The position numbers were made by a program, and so were the translations under genes. Below the pieces are notes generated by a model. It was not told the origin of the DNA and searched no databases. It saw only the letters and a list, made by a program, of their open reading frames with translations. Of a stretch of DNA of 64,000 bases, positions 49,601 to 60,841 are shown piece after piece. The stretch spans positions 38,229,511 through 38,293,510 of the forward strand of contig NC_056000.1 of NCBI RefSeq assembly GCF_018446385.1, given 5' to 3'. Within the stretch, counting starts at the first letter, position 1. Every line of letters starts with the position of its first letter. The stretch is from Zingiber officinale (Eukaryota; Streptophyta; Magnoliopsida; Zingiberales; Zingiberaceae).

Positions 49601-52600
49601 TGAACTGTAGGTCTCATGATAATAAAAAATAGAAAATCCCAATATAATTGTGTTCTTTGTAAAGAAATATAGTAAGATAATATGTAGACGAGATGCCGCA
49701 AGCAATAATTATGGAAGACCTGTACGATCTTGAACCCACCTAAGATCACCTAAGACTTGTACAATGACACAAAAAAAAGTAATCATTACATAAATTGTCT
49801 CCCTGTCAGAGTTCTCTAAAGCTTATCGGGATTCTTTCAACACAGTAAAACATCTGACAATGTTCTTGCTATGTATAGTAAGAGTTCAGTACCTGATGGA
49901 TACACAGTTGAATTAGAATCAACAAATTGGTGCCACTAATGAGCAACATATATGAGGAGGCTCTCTTATTTCCAATCAATACATCAGGAGCCTACTAATT
50001 CCTAAGAAGGCAAACTCTTCTTATATTATTGATTATTGTCCTATTGCATTATGAAATTATATAAGCTTCTTTTTTTTTTCCCAAAGACATTCGCTGTAGA
50101 ATTAATCAGGAACAATCTGCATTTATTCAAGGACACAAAGTACATGATAACATTTTGACAGTCAATGATTTTCTAGCTATACAGGTGTTAGGCAAGGAGA
50201 TCCTATCTTCTAATTTATTCATTACAAATCAGAGGCTGTCTCTCCTTAAAAATGTTTGGCTCACAAGAAAATCACTGCACTATTTAAGGCATTCAAATAA
50301 CTCCTATATTGTTTGCATATGATATCATAAAAGAGGGATTCTAGTAAGTTTTGTTATTCATTTACTTGCGATTTTTGTATTTGTGGAGAATCACAAATCA
50401 GACAATTAACTACCATAAGTTTGAAGTGCTTCCACAGAAAATTCTGAGCTGAAACTAACCATCGGATTTCCAAAATAAAAGGGTGTGAAGGGAAGTGGGC
50501 AATGCAATATTTAGGTTCATATTTTCTCAATTTATATACCTACCAGTTCCTATCTCTCAAGGTGACAAAGTTATCACCAGTCCTGTCCTTGATGCATCTT
50601 GATCATATTTCTGGATGGATACATGATGATCATCAACAAGTGAGGCTTCTTAGTTGGAATACTATAAAAATTCCAAGAAAGATATTGGTGATCGGGCTTA
50701 AGAAATCTGTAGAGATATTAAATTAATACAATTATTGATCTAATGTGTTTAGTCCCACATTAATATTAATATGTTTAGGGATTTACTATAGGTCAATGTA
50801 TACCCAGGCAATAGTTATATCATTAATGTAAGAAATACAATATTTCCTCTCTCCAAATATGTATGGCACCGTCTTTCTATAGTTAGGATTTTACAAAGAG
50901 GTGTTCCCCTTATTGAGAAACTGCCACTACCGCTATGGACAGTGGCTTTCCTTTTGCTTTGTTCTCCCCTCATCCTCTTCTCTTCCTAATGAAGCCAATT
51001 CCCAGCCCTTGATTTCTTCACAAGCAAGAACCTTCTTCAATCGCTTGTCAAGAATGAATTCTCCACTCACTTGACCACATCCTCCACACAACCAAGATGA
51101 TTTCTCATCTATGCCGAGTACCTCTAGCGAATCACGAGTGAGCCTCCTTCACTATGAGAACATTCCATCAGATGCTCCTCTTCTAGTGTGACATCTCACG
51201 AAGCCCTTCAGGCCTTCAATCTCAGCCAGTGAACATCTCTTTCCGTGTGAAAACCTCCCTCAAAGTGGCTCATCTTTAGTGTCCTCCATGTGTCATGACT
51301 CCTTTGCATAGCCATCTCTCTCTATGTGATCTCTTTGTACTTGATCTCCTTCATGTGACTCTATGAGTGAATTGATCTAGCAGCAACCATCAAGCCCTTC
51401 TACTCTTGGCTCCTACCCAGTCTCTTTCATTAAGGCTTCTCCTCTTCAAGCATAGCAACACACTCAATCCTCATCTTTGGATCTCCTTGACTCCTAAGCT
51501 CCACCTATTGAAGATACTTTTATCGTGCTTCCATCAAGAGAAGAGGCCAACAATGACCTACATGAACAAAGTGTCTCTCTTTCCATACTATAAGCAAGCA
51601 TTGTTTCAAATACAACAACCAAATTCTCTTCTCCTTCTATAGTCAAAACTTGCAAAACAATGTCAAAATGCTAGTGATATCCTCCTCTCCATTTGAGAGA
51701 CTGAGTTTTTTTTTAGCTCACTAAGTAGGAACAAGAGACCTAGTAGATTGAAGAGCAATAACTCTTCCTTCGAAGACGAGAAACTAATGTTGCAACCAAG
51801 ACGAGAGAAGAATCATCATTATCAGCCTCTATTTGTGATCCAATACTCTACCAATGATTGCACCTCACAATGCAAGCACCACAACTTCTACCTTTGGTGA
51901 CAGTCCAATAACCTGCCAATGACCACACATCACACATGCAAGCACCTCAAGCGCCATCCTTTGAATTTGATCTTTCTACTATTCTTTCACAGGGATTCAT
52001 GTTTTCTGAGTAGCCGTATTTCTTTTATTCTTGGTAGTTTTTTGTTTCATTAGTTCTATTGGGGGTCTGGCCTCCTCGAACAATAAGGATAATTCTTTGA
52101 TTTGCTGCAAGTACATATTTCCCTGATTTGTAATTCATCATGTTTTTGAGTAATGCTTTGCAACTCATTCTCCCTGTTCCACAACATTCCTTGTGCTGCA
52201 AAGTATCAACCTTTGCTTCTCCCACCAGGCTACCACTTTATAAGCTATAGTTGCAGTGGATTTAGTTAGTGTAAGTTTGTTTAACATCTCTATTCCATCT
52301 GACTTTCGGTTGATTCAGTAAATTAACCACCCTTGCCATCTCAACCTTGAAAATTTTCTAAGATTAAGCTCCTTTGTTTTCATTCCATGCTTGAATTTCT
52401 ATTTTCCGTTTCAAATCTTCTGACAGTTCTCTACTGGCATTAAGCTTGTCAATCACTTTATTCCTCTCCAACAACAGTTTCTCAATGTCTGAAGCAGAAG
52501 AAACATTGTAATTGTTGAGTGTTCATGACCTTTCTTCTTCCATTTTTGTTGGCTAGGTCAACTGTCTTTCCTGAGCTTACTGTTTCATCACTATTCACTA

Positions 52601-53352
52601 CTACTCCTGGAATTGAAGTTCTTGCACATTGTTATATGCTTTTCCATGGTCGGCTACACACTTGTTATTTTCAGATTCATGAGAGATGTTTTGTTGTAGA
52701 CTTTACAACTTTACTATTTTGCACATTGTGTTATTATTGTTACTCTGTGTGTGTGATAATCATCTTTACCTGATAATGATGCTGCCTGAGATTTGAATCT
52801 CTATCTATTACCTATTCAGACTGTAAGTACAGTTGGCCATCCGCAGATATATGCTACCACTAACTAGATTGATCTCTTTGACTCAGTCCACACTAGAGTG
52901 CGATGTTGATACTGGAGCATTTGGCAGCTAAGAAGTGACATAGTTTTCAACTCCAACCCTCCAGATCTGAAGAATTGGATGTCTCCAGATCTGAAGAGCC
53001 ACACTGGTTTCATGTAGCAGTAAGAAATTGGTATCCCCCTAGTATTCAGAATTCAACAAAACTTCTACTACATGATTATGCTTATACCCTTGAAGACTTC
53101 ATTCCTTTCCCGAAAAAGAGAGAAAGAGAGAAAGAGAGAAAGAGGAAAGAATTTAAGCTCCACAAACCTACAAAGGCAACCCGCAAAACACCGCAAGAGC
53201 TACGAAAACTCTAGAGCGAACAAGGAGCAAGAGAACCTACGAGGAAGAAAGAACTGACCTTTAACAGTCCCCAGAATCAACAAGGCAAGAAAGAAGGGCA
53301 AGAAGCGGAGGAAACTCCAAAGACACGACCAAAACCCCTTCAGCGGCTCCAT
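40678..53352 (-). CDS. Plant membrane protein of the At3g27390 type, 10 exons
   Basis: Exons on the - strand: 53259-53352 (ATG), 49024-49132, 48743-48935, 48516-48652, 42578-42866, 42261-42367, 42039-42183, 41343-41544, 41005-41245, 40678-40924 (stop TAG). All introns are GT/AG and phases match throughout, giving 1764 nt and 587 aa, close to the Arabidopsis At3g27390 product as I recall it. Hydrophobic segments: SFLRFLPFFLALLILGTV, an exon-2 segment ending GLWPAHVVWTYY, ILVLWPLVGILGSILIGVGYGF, and a large one in exon 5 with KSPYMLFKGWKRLFQDLIGREGPFLE, WPMAVAGAIIASILSSFF. The C-terminal third is hydrophilic (RDSDGLILSDNTEITTENRPKDAIFDWFFDP..., SRYPTVRRRFDGLV). The family is annotated only as an uncharacterised membrane protein; function unknown. 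No stop or missing conserved block seen. Introns 1 (4.1 kb) and 4 (5.6 kb) are swollen by repeats. Confidence 0.92.
43575..44090. repeat. ~274-bp imperfect tandem duplication in intron 4
   Basis: Two copies share ttttatatt...gggt...ggatttttgagttttta, ccaaaaaaaatcca and atcaacatatatgtgtaagttata; the last lies at 43751 and 44025 (274 bp apart). AT-rich and diverged, with a 'tagggatgagcaaaaagg' start at about 43498 resembling hAT MITE ends. Confidence 0.65.
44700..45550 (+). mobile_element. Degenerate hAT-derived repeat with a transposase-tail-like ORF
   Basis: Ends resemble each other inverted (catagtttttaaagg... and ...ccttaaataactatg), with similar 8-mers taccatag/ttccatag outside. The left part has the 'cgcctaggtgcaaggtgcagccaag' wording common in plant repeats. 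A short frame at 44982-45239 (DDDNLTWSEVERASKVHEDVRSRTSSSLKEG, then acidic) is like the tail of some plant hAT/DUF659 proteins. Weak evidence. Confidence 0.4.
46134..46270. mobile_element. SINE-like insertion with 17-bp target duplication in intron 4
   Basis: 137 bp flanked by exact 17-bp repeats ataaaaatagcatgagc (46117-46133 and 46271-46287). A duplication this long indicates target-primed retroposition. The insert is GC-richer than the intron (tggggctggcgatattgcgccggttggggtcaaag). No clear A and B boxes, so it may be a truncated SINE or another retroposed RNA. Confidence 0.65.
46474..46864. mobile_element. hAT-type MITE with perfect 8-bp TSD ctcaagaa
   Basis: 391 bp from TAGGGGTGAGC to ACTCACCCCTA with inverted ends. 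Exact CTCAAGAA duplications at 46466-46473 and 46865-46872. Interior rich in ttcggtt/aaccgaa words. Lies in intron 4 of the membrane-protein gene. Confidence 0.88.
47129..47229. repeat. 52-bp tandem duplication in intron 4
   Basis: atgaccaattccactagaat... through gatcttcttacaactcttg occurs twice head to tail, starting at 47129 and 47181. The first copy has four extra bases (taag). Very recent, almost identical. Confidence 0.85.
50090..50340 (+). pseudogene. LINE (L1-type) reverse transcriptase fragment in intron 1
   Basis: The + strand translation gives a piece like NQEQSAFIQGHKVHDNILTV, comparable with the plant L1 'QSAFVPGR...DNILLA' block, then VRQGDP in another frame, the L1 'GVRQGDPLSP' motif. 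Both are embedded in stops. It is a small relic, opposite in orientation to the host gene. Confidence 0.55.
53114..53150. repeat. (GAGAAA)n microsatellite near the start of intron 1
   Basis: aaagagagaaagagagaaagagagaaagagg, purine-only on the + strand, about 110 bp from exon 1 of the - strand gene. Confidence 0.85.
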
Positions 53353-54861
53353 CCCCGCGACCCCCAAAGCAGCGCCGGCCCGCGGCCTGGCAAGGCGAAA
53401 AAGGACAACTTTTTAGCAGCAACGACAGAAGGGACCGGCCATGGATTCCCGGAAGTGTCCCAGCGACGAGCGGCGGCTCTCCATTAACCGCCAGCCCGAG
53501 GCCAATCCACAGCGTGAGGGGAGATCCATTCCATCTGGTGCTCAATTCTTTAACTTTAATTCGCGAAAGCACTCAACTTTAATTGCAGAGGGAAGCAATC
53601 TATTGGATATGAAAAATTATCAGATCAAAAAGATTAAAAAAAGAAGTGTTTGTTTTGGTTAAAAAATATGGAACACAAGAAAAATATCAACCAGTGAGAG
53701 ATTGAAATGTGGTAGGACTTGTGCAGAGCCACTTGGGGCCGGTGCAAACGAATTCGAACCGAATAATATAAAAGTATTCATATTTGAGTTTGACTAGGAT
53801 ATATGTATTCAATTCGAATTATTCGAGTATATTTAAATTATAATTTAAAATGATTTAAATTTGATTCAAAATTTTAAAATTATAATTTAAATATATTTAA
53901 ATTAAATTTGTGTGAAAATAATTATAATTCTATTCCAGTTCAATTGACTTATGAACAATCAAATAAAATATTATAGATTTAAATTCGATTCAAACAAATT
54001 ATCGAACCGGATCAAATTCGATTCAAATTTAATAATTTTAAATCAAATATTTTTGAGCTGTCAAAATTAGTGAACCTGATAGAATATTTTGGTTGTATAA
54101 AATTACTAAAAGGTTTAGAATTTTTAGAAACTTTGAAAATTAATTTGGCAATTAACAGTTTTAGATTGACATATTATAATAATAATAATAATAATAATGT
54201 GAAATTAATTAAACTTTAGTGGTGTTGTCATTGGGCCCATACTATGGTTTTGACGATTATGATAAACTACACAGATAATATAAAATATAATTATATATTT
54301 GAAGACATAAAATTAACTAAACCTAGGACGGTAAATGAGTCAACCCAAGTCAAATTTTAAAATATTCAAATTTATTTAATAAGATAATTTAGATAAGTTA
54401 AGTCATGTCTAAAATCAATCAAAGTCATCGTTGAAATGATTATTATTCAAACTTGATTTTTTTATTTTATTTGAATTTATTATCAATGCAAGTGTGTTTG
54501 ATTGTTTAAAATTTTTATATTTTAAAATGTTTTAATTGGTCAATATTACAATCATGTTTATTTACAAGTTTAATAAGATATACGTTGATAAACATGGTTC
54601 ATAAGTTTTCATGATTATTGTTTATAAATATTGTTCATAAGTCTTTCGTAATAAACATTAGCGAGTTAATCACATGTCAAACTTATTTATTTAGTTTAAT
54701 AGATTATTCAAAGTTATTCATTCAATGGAACGAACATAAGTTATTTTTGAATTTTGTGTTTAATATTGCTACTTTTAACACTAAACCATCGTACTACTAA
54801 AAGCTTGTATCTGATTAATTGCTCGATACAAGCCTAATCTTCTATAGAAAAGATCATTAAA
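53353..54861. other. 5' flank of the membrane-protein gene, then AT-rich DNA
   Basis: 53353 to about 53550 is GC-rich and should hold the promoter and 5' UTR of the - strand gene; no convincing TATA box was identified. From about 53740 the DNA is AT-rich, with 'aattcgaaccgaat/attcgattcaaat' words and an (AAT)n run at about 54178-54198. No gene seen. Confidence 0.45.
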
Positions 54862-55596
54862 AGAGCGGCAATTTACCAAAACACGTACTACGGTTAATGT
54901 ATTTATCAAAAAACATATCACAGTTTTGTATTTACCAAAAGGCGGAGTTTACCAAAATCAATCCCCAGATTACCCCTCTGGCTAACCTGGCAACCGCCTT
55001 TTTCAAACACATTTTTCCAAGCATCCAAGCCGAAAGTAGAATAGAAAAATAATTTGTGGTTCGGATACACGTCTTCTCACCGTCTCTCTCCTTTCGTCCC
55101 TCTGTGTGGTGTTATAAACTTTGAAAGAAAAAAAAATATGAACCCTGCGCTTGCCATTACTGCTCGTGGTGGTTGGCGATTGCAATAGACCAGTTAGGTT
55201 TATGACATAATTGCGTAAGAGTTGCTAGAGGAGACCAAGGACAAATTAAGTTAAGAAGGTCAGCCGAGAAGGACAAACTTCTTGCAAGAGGGAAATGAGT
55301 AGAAACACACATTTAAAGATTTAGACATGTATGTATGGATTTTTTTACTGTAAAATAGGGTAGTGAAGGTAAATAAAAAGTACACCATTTGTCTGTGAAG
55401 GGTGGCAGCAAAAAGTGGTATTATGGTTAATTTTGGTTGTGTGGGGAATAATATTCAATAACACCTGAATTATGATGTAATAGAAGACTTAATCGATTTA
55501 ATTCATGTTAGTTTTTGACGTTGATAGTTAAGTTTGGCTAGAGTTTAGTCAGTGGTGGTCTTAGTTTACAAGAAGTATCTGCTTCAAAAGTGGCTT

Positions 55597-55700
55597 GATA
55601 TCTATGAGATCATGCCCAACGTGGGCCTGATATCATAGATATCAGGCCTAACGTGGGCCTGATACATATGATATCAGGCCCACGTAGAGCCTGATATCGA
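55597..55700. repeat. Palindrome cluster upstream of the transposase gene
   Basis: Inverted repeats with GGCCTGATATC/GATATCAGGCC arms: about 55624-55648 and 55656-55682, plus a half site at 55690. The same core is found in each unit of the 58.4-60.5 kb array. Confidence 0.8.
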
Positions 55701-55965
55701 TAATGTGTTATGTGGTTAAAACTTTGCTTTTACATCAGACCGTTCCTAGTTTGAGCAAAATTACAATTTAACTACCAAAAATGATTATGTAGTTGCAAAT
55801 TTACTAAAATAGTTTTTGAATTTATTTATCAGGGATGATCATATAACTGACGAAATTCTATATGAGATATAGAATACTCTTGATGTAACTTCTAGCATTG
55901 GACATGCAGATAATGTAGGAGAAGTATCCAGAACAAATATTCCATCATCTTCACAGTATAATTGT

Positions 55966-57999
55966 GTGCATAACACAAATAGAAATACGAGCAGTAATTT
56001 CACATTTGATCTAAATGAAGAAGCTAATATTCAAGAAGATGAGGTTCTGAACCCGTGTGCAACACTTGTTGATTACTATGAGCCTAGTTGGAGTGAGGAG
56101 GAAGGGTATTATAACCGAAATGGAGAGGAAATGCAATGCAATACAAATGTACAAGAATTCTTTGCTGATGATATGCAGATTGAACAATATGAAATATCTC
56201 AAGAGCAGTATAGTGACTTAGAGGAGGAGTTCCCAATAGCTGATGATCCATATATTCTAAATTCTCGATTGCTCCAAAGGCCAATTGAAGAGGCAACACA
56301 TCAGCATGAATTTTTTGTAGGACAGATATTTCAGTCTCGACAAGAGTTCAAGAATCAACTTGTGAAGCATGTCATGGTTAAACATATGAGATATAACCCA
56401 GTTGACACTCGAAAAAATAAAGTAAAAGCTGTCTACTTCAATCAACCGTGTAAGTGGAGAGTAGTTGCCAAGGGGGATGTCGAGTTCATTGTTACGAAAT
56501 ATATAAAGGAACACCAATGTGGCACCATTAGGGAAAGTGCTGATCATCAAGCATGCTCTTCATCCTTTGTAGCTTCTTTTGTTGAAGAGCAATTTCTTGC
56601 TAATGAACAATACAAGCCAAGTATGATTATAGCAGATATAAAAGCTAGGTTCGGAGTGACCATATCCTACAGAAAAGCTTACATAGCTCGAGAGAAAGCG
56701 ATGAAGAAAGTTGTTGGAGATTATGATCAAGCATATAGAGATCTTCCACTATATCTACGTGAGTTAAGAGTAAGGGATCCTGAAACCTATGTTGCACTAC
56801 ACAGGAATGGGGATAATCAGTTCCAACGATGTTTTTGGGGTTTTGGAGCTTGTAGGAGAGTATTTAGGTCTTATCTGCGTAAATTAATTGGAATTGATGC
56901 CACACACCTTAGAGGCAAATATCCGGGTGTGTTGTTGATGGCTACATCAATAGATGCTAATGACAATGTCCTCCCAGTAGCCTTTGGAATCGCTGAAGTT
57001 GAATGTGGGTCTGCATGGGAGTGGTTTCTGGATCATACGAAAAGATTCTTTAATGTTGATCCAGAGTTAATGAGTATAGTATCAGATAGACATCGTGGCA
57101 TTATAGCAGCAGTTAGGAAAGTATACCCTACTGCCCATCATGCTTTTTGTTGCCACCACATGTCTTGCAATATGGTAACAGATACTGGCAGTAGGTCAGG
57201 TTTAGGGTTATTTTGGGCAGCTGCTCGAGCAAACACAACACTACAATATGATCTCATAATGCAGTCCATGCTTGAAAAACATCCAGATGCTCATAAGTGG
57301 ATTCAGAACATTGACCCTAAAAGATGGGCTAATGCACACTTTAGTGGGAGAAGGTACACAATGCTAACCACCAATTGTGTAGAGAGTTTAAATGCTTTGT
57401 TCAAGGAGACGCGTGAACTTCTGATAAACAGATTAATTGATAATACCAGAAGAAAGGTAGCTCAATGGTTCTGTAACCGTAAGGAGGAAGCGTCGAAATG
57501 GTATGTAGCGTTGACACCTCATGCTACCAAAGAAATGCAATCAAGGAGAGAGAAAGCTAGACGATATAAAGTCCACCCCTACTCTCACTCCGAAATGGAA
57601 GTAGAGACATGGGGTGCTTCATACATTGTTGATTTGGAGAAGAAATATTGTAACTGTGGGGAGTTTCAAATTTCAGGATTGCCTTGCTCACATGCAAATG
57701 CCGTCATAATTCACCGGAACATGGATACACTCCCATATTGTGAGCATTACTTTCATTCACATAATTGGAAAACGACATACATGGATCGTATTTACCCCTG
57801 TCGAAGCAAAGAATTTTGGCCTAGGGGTGTCAACAACATTATAGTGCTATGTCCACGTAGCCTTGTGCAGCCTGGTAGGCGAAAGAAGGCAAGGATCGAG
57901 TCAAAACATAATGGGAAGGTAAAAATCAAATGCAGCAGGTGCAAACAACTGGGTCATAATCGGAGGACTTGTAGAATGCCGCCAGCCCCTGGATCTTGA
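55966..57999 (+). CDS. MULE transposase (MURA-like)
   Basis: Frame of 677 codons. Position 55966 is a GTG; the first ATG in frame is at 56131. The frame is open upstream to a TAG at about 55878 and still looks coding before it (DDHITDEILYE), so the true start is probably in an upstream exon and the TAG may be a mutation. Numbering from 55966: MuDR N-terminal region about 113-190 (FFVGQIFQSRQEF...); MULE catalytic domain with D311 (GIDATHLRGKYPG), D374 (IVSDRHRG) and candidate E473 (TTNCVESLN); SWIM zinc finger CNCGEFQISGLPCSH (562-576); C-terminal CX2CX4HX4C knuckle (656-669). It would cut and join the element ends in the nucleus. All catalytic residues are present and no internal stop is seen. 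Confidence 0.9.
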   Translation: MHNTNRNTSSNFTFDLNEEANIQEDEVLNPCATLVDYYEPSWSEEEGYYNRNGEEMQCNTNVQEFFADDMQIEQYEISQEQYSDLEEEFPIADDPYILNSRLLQRPIEEATHQHEFFVGQIFQSRQEFKNQLVKHVMVKHMRYNPVDTRKNKVKAVYFNQPCKWRVVAKGDVEFIVTKYIKEHQCGTIRESADHQACSSSFVASFVEEQFLANEQYKPSMIIADIKARFGVTISYRKAYIAREKAMKKVVGDYDQAYRDLPLYLRELRVRDPETYVALHRNGDNQFQRCFWGFGACRRVFRSYLRKLIGIDATHLRGKYPGVLLMATSIDANDNVLPVAFGIAEVECGSAWEWFLDHTKRFFNVDPELMSIVSDRHRGIIAAVRKVYPTAHHAFCCHHMSCNMVTDTGSRSGLGLFWAAARANTTLQYDLIMQSMLEKHPDAHKWIQNIDPKRWANAHFSGRRYTMLTTNCVESLNALFKETRELLINRLIDNTRRKVAQWFCNRKEEASKWYVALTPHATKEMQSRREKARRYKVHPYSHSEMEVETWGASYIVDLEKKYCNCGEFQISGLPCSHANAVIIHRNMDTLPYCEHYFHSHNWKTTYMDRIYPCRSKEFWPRGVNNIIVLCPRSLVQPGRRKKARIESKHNGKVKIKCSRCKQLGHNRRTCRMPPAPGS

Positions 58000-58359
58000 C
58001 TGAATTGTAAATTCGAGGAGTTGAGGCATATGTTTTGTATGAAGTACATAAATAGGTTTGTAAGACAAACAATTGTTAAAAGTGATGTTTCTGTTATATA
58101 CGTTTATGGAGTATTTAGTTTGTGTTACAGTTTTATGGTAGGTATGAGAAGTGTAAACCATCACCTGCAAGGCAGAAATAATACTTCACATCATATCTCC
58201 ATTGTGTCAAATAAAAATACGATACATTTCAATTCAACAGGAAGGGGTTCGTAATTTCAAAGTCACATTAATATGTAGTGAAATATAGATGTGTTAAAAC
58301 ATGCACAAAGGGAGTGTAGTAATCGATTCCATAGGGTAGAAAAGAAAAGGTGTGGATGA

Positions 58360-60503
58360 GAGGAGGAGCCATACTTCGTAATCCATGGTGTATAAATTAT
58401 GTTTGACAACATAAATACCATCCCCACCATGACCTTCACGGGGACTTGATTTCATGAAAATCCAAGTAGGGGGCCATCAGTGGGTTTGGTCAAAACCCAC
58501 CGATGGACCTGACACATCGGATTGGATCCATATCAGCGCTAGTGGTATTCAGTTGCAAGGACTCCGAATCTGGTGGCAAATAAATGTTTAAATATTTATA
58601 GGTGTTGGAAAAATTTAAAATACAATTAGCCTCCGTTGGGCCGATATGCTTGGATATCAGGCCTGGGCCCGATATCCAAGCATATCAGCCCAAAGTCGCT
58701 GGCACTTATAAATGGCAGCACGGAGCCATACTCGTAATCCATGGTTTATAAATTATGTTTGACACCATAAATACCATCTCCCCACCAAGACCTTCACAGG
58801 GACTTGATTTCATGAAAATCCAAGTAGGGAGGGTCATCAGTGGGTTTTGGTCAAAATCACTGATGGACCTGACACATCGGATTGGACCCATATCGCGCTA
58901 GTGGTATTCGGGTTGCAAGGACTCGGAATCCGGTGGCAAATAAATGTTTAAATATTTATAGGTGTTGGGAAAAATTTAAAATACAATCGGCCTCCGTTGG
59001 GCCTGATATGCTTGGATATCAGGCTGGCCTGATATCCAAGCATATCAGCCCAAAGTCGCCTTGCCACTTATAAATGGCAACTGGCACGGAGCCATACCGT
59101 AATCCATGGTTTATAAATTATGTTTGACACCATAAATACCATCTCCCCACCAAGACCTTCAGGGGACTTGATTTCATGAAAATCCAGGTAGGGGATCAGT
59201 GGGTTTTGGTCAAACCCACCGATGGACCTAGACACATCGGAATGGACCCATTTCAGCTTTAGTGGTATTCGGTGTTGCAAGGACTCAGAATCCGGTGGCA
59301 AATAAATGTTTAAATATTTATAGGTGGGAAAATTTAAAATACAATCAGACCTCCGTTGGGCACGATATGCTTGGATATCGGGCCCACGTTGGGCCTGGGC
59401 CCAACGTGGGCCCGATATCCAAGCATATCACCAAAGTCGCCTTGGCACTTATAAATGACAGAGCCATACTTCGTAATCCATGGTTTATAAATTATGTTTG
59501 ACACCATAAATACCATCTCCCACCAAGACCTTCACAGGACTTGATTTCATGAAAATCCAAGTAGGAGAGCCATCGGTGGGTTTGGTCAAAACCCACCGAT
59601 GGACCTAGACACATCGGATTGGACCCCTAGTGGTATTCTGGAGTTGCAAGGACTCAGAATCTGGTGGCAAATAAATGTTTAAATATTTATAGGTGCTGGG
59701 AAAAATTTAAAATACAATCAGCCTCCGTTGGACCTGATATGCTTGGATATCAGACCCAACGTGGGCCTGATATCCAAGCATATCAGGCCCAAAGTCGCCT
59801 TGGCACTTATAAATGGCAACTGGCACGGAGCCATACTTCGTAATCCATGGTTTATAAATTATGTTTGACACCATAAATACCATCTCCCCACCAAGACCTT
59901 CACAGGGGACTTGATTTCATGAAAATCCAAGTAGGGGAGGGCCATCAGTGGGTTTTGGTCAAAACCCACTGATGGACCTAGACACATCGAAATGGACTCA
60001 TTTCAGCTCTAGTGGTATTCTGGAGTTGCAAGGACTCAAAATCTGGTGGCAAATAAATGTTTAAATATTTATAGGTGCTGGGAAAAATTTAAAATACAAT
60101 CAGCCTCCGTTGGGCCTGATATGTTTGGATATCAGGCCCAAAGTGGCCTTGACACTTATAAATGGCAACTGGCACAGAGCCATACTTCGAAATCCATGGT
60201 GTATAAATTATGTTTGACACCATAAATACCATCTCCCCACCAAGACCTTCACAGGGGACTTGATTTCATGAAAATTCAAGTAGGAGAGGGCCATCAGTGG
60301 GTTTTGGTCAAAACCCACTGATGGACCTAGACACATCGGATTGGACCCATTTCAGCGCTAGTGGTATTCTAGAGTTGCAAGGACTTAGAATCTGGTGGCA
60401 AATAAATGTTTAAATATTTATAGGTGTTGGGAAAAATTTAAAATACAATCAGCCTCCGTTGAGCCTGATATGCTTGGATATCAGGCCCAACGTGGGCCTG
60501 ATA
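58360..60503 (+). repeat. Six-unit ~350-370-bp array with palindromes
   Basis: Units marked by gagccata(c)ttcgtaatccatgg begin at 58366, 58723, 59089, 59461, 59828 and 60177. Each unit carries a TATA-like cttataaatggca before the marker. Each then has a 34-bp palindrome around ggttttggtcaaaacc (e.g. 59942-59975) and, at the unit end, a longer palindrome built of GGGCCTGATATGCTTGGATATCAGGCCC-type arms about an AACGT centre (e.g. 59730-59790). Units 2-4 hold small deletions. In unit 5 the long palindrome is reduced to one arm; unit 6 is cut off at about 60503. It lies between the transposase and peptidase genes. Confidence 0.92.
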
Positions 60504-60841
60504 ATATAAAAAGTATTATTTCAAATTAATAATAAATAATCTTACACATAAATCGAGGCGATTAGATAAAATAAATTAATGAGATATCAGGCCCAAGTTT
60601 CAATCTGCAAAAGCGCACACTCTCCTGCTTCGGTCTTCATCTTCTTCTCGAAGCCATTCAACGCAGCTCCGGGCCAAAACCCACTCTTCCTTCACCGGCG
60701 TTCAAGAATCATTTCCGTACGGAGGTCGGTTGCTCATTTAGGTAAGCTTTCTATAACCGGTTAACCTAGGGTTTGTGTGGGTGTGTTAGATTAAGAGCGT
60801 AGAGTTTTTCTGTGTTTGGTTATACAGTACGTAGGTTCGCA

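Noticed and set aside
50502-52773. Short ORFs in intron 1
   Set aside because: No family resemblance beyond the LINE fragment at 50090-50340; intronic background.
53261-53572. 103-aa ORF over exon 1 of the membrane-protein gene
   Set aside because: Wrong frame; the conserved N-terminus is read from ATG 53350-53352 in another frame.
60812-60841. Upstream GTG start for the Ulp1-type gene
   Set aside because: It falls across a likely intron acceptor (tatacag); the ATG at 60842 is the natural start.
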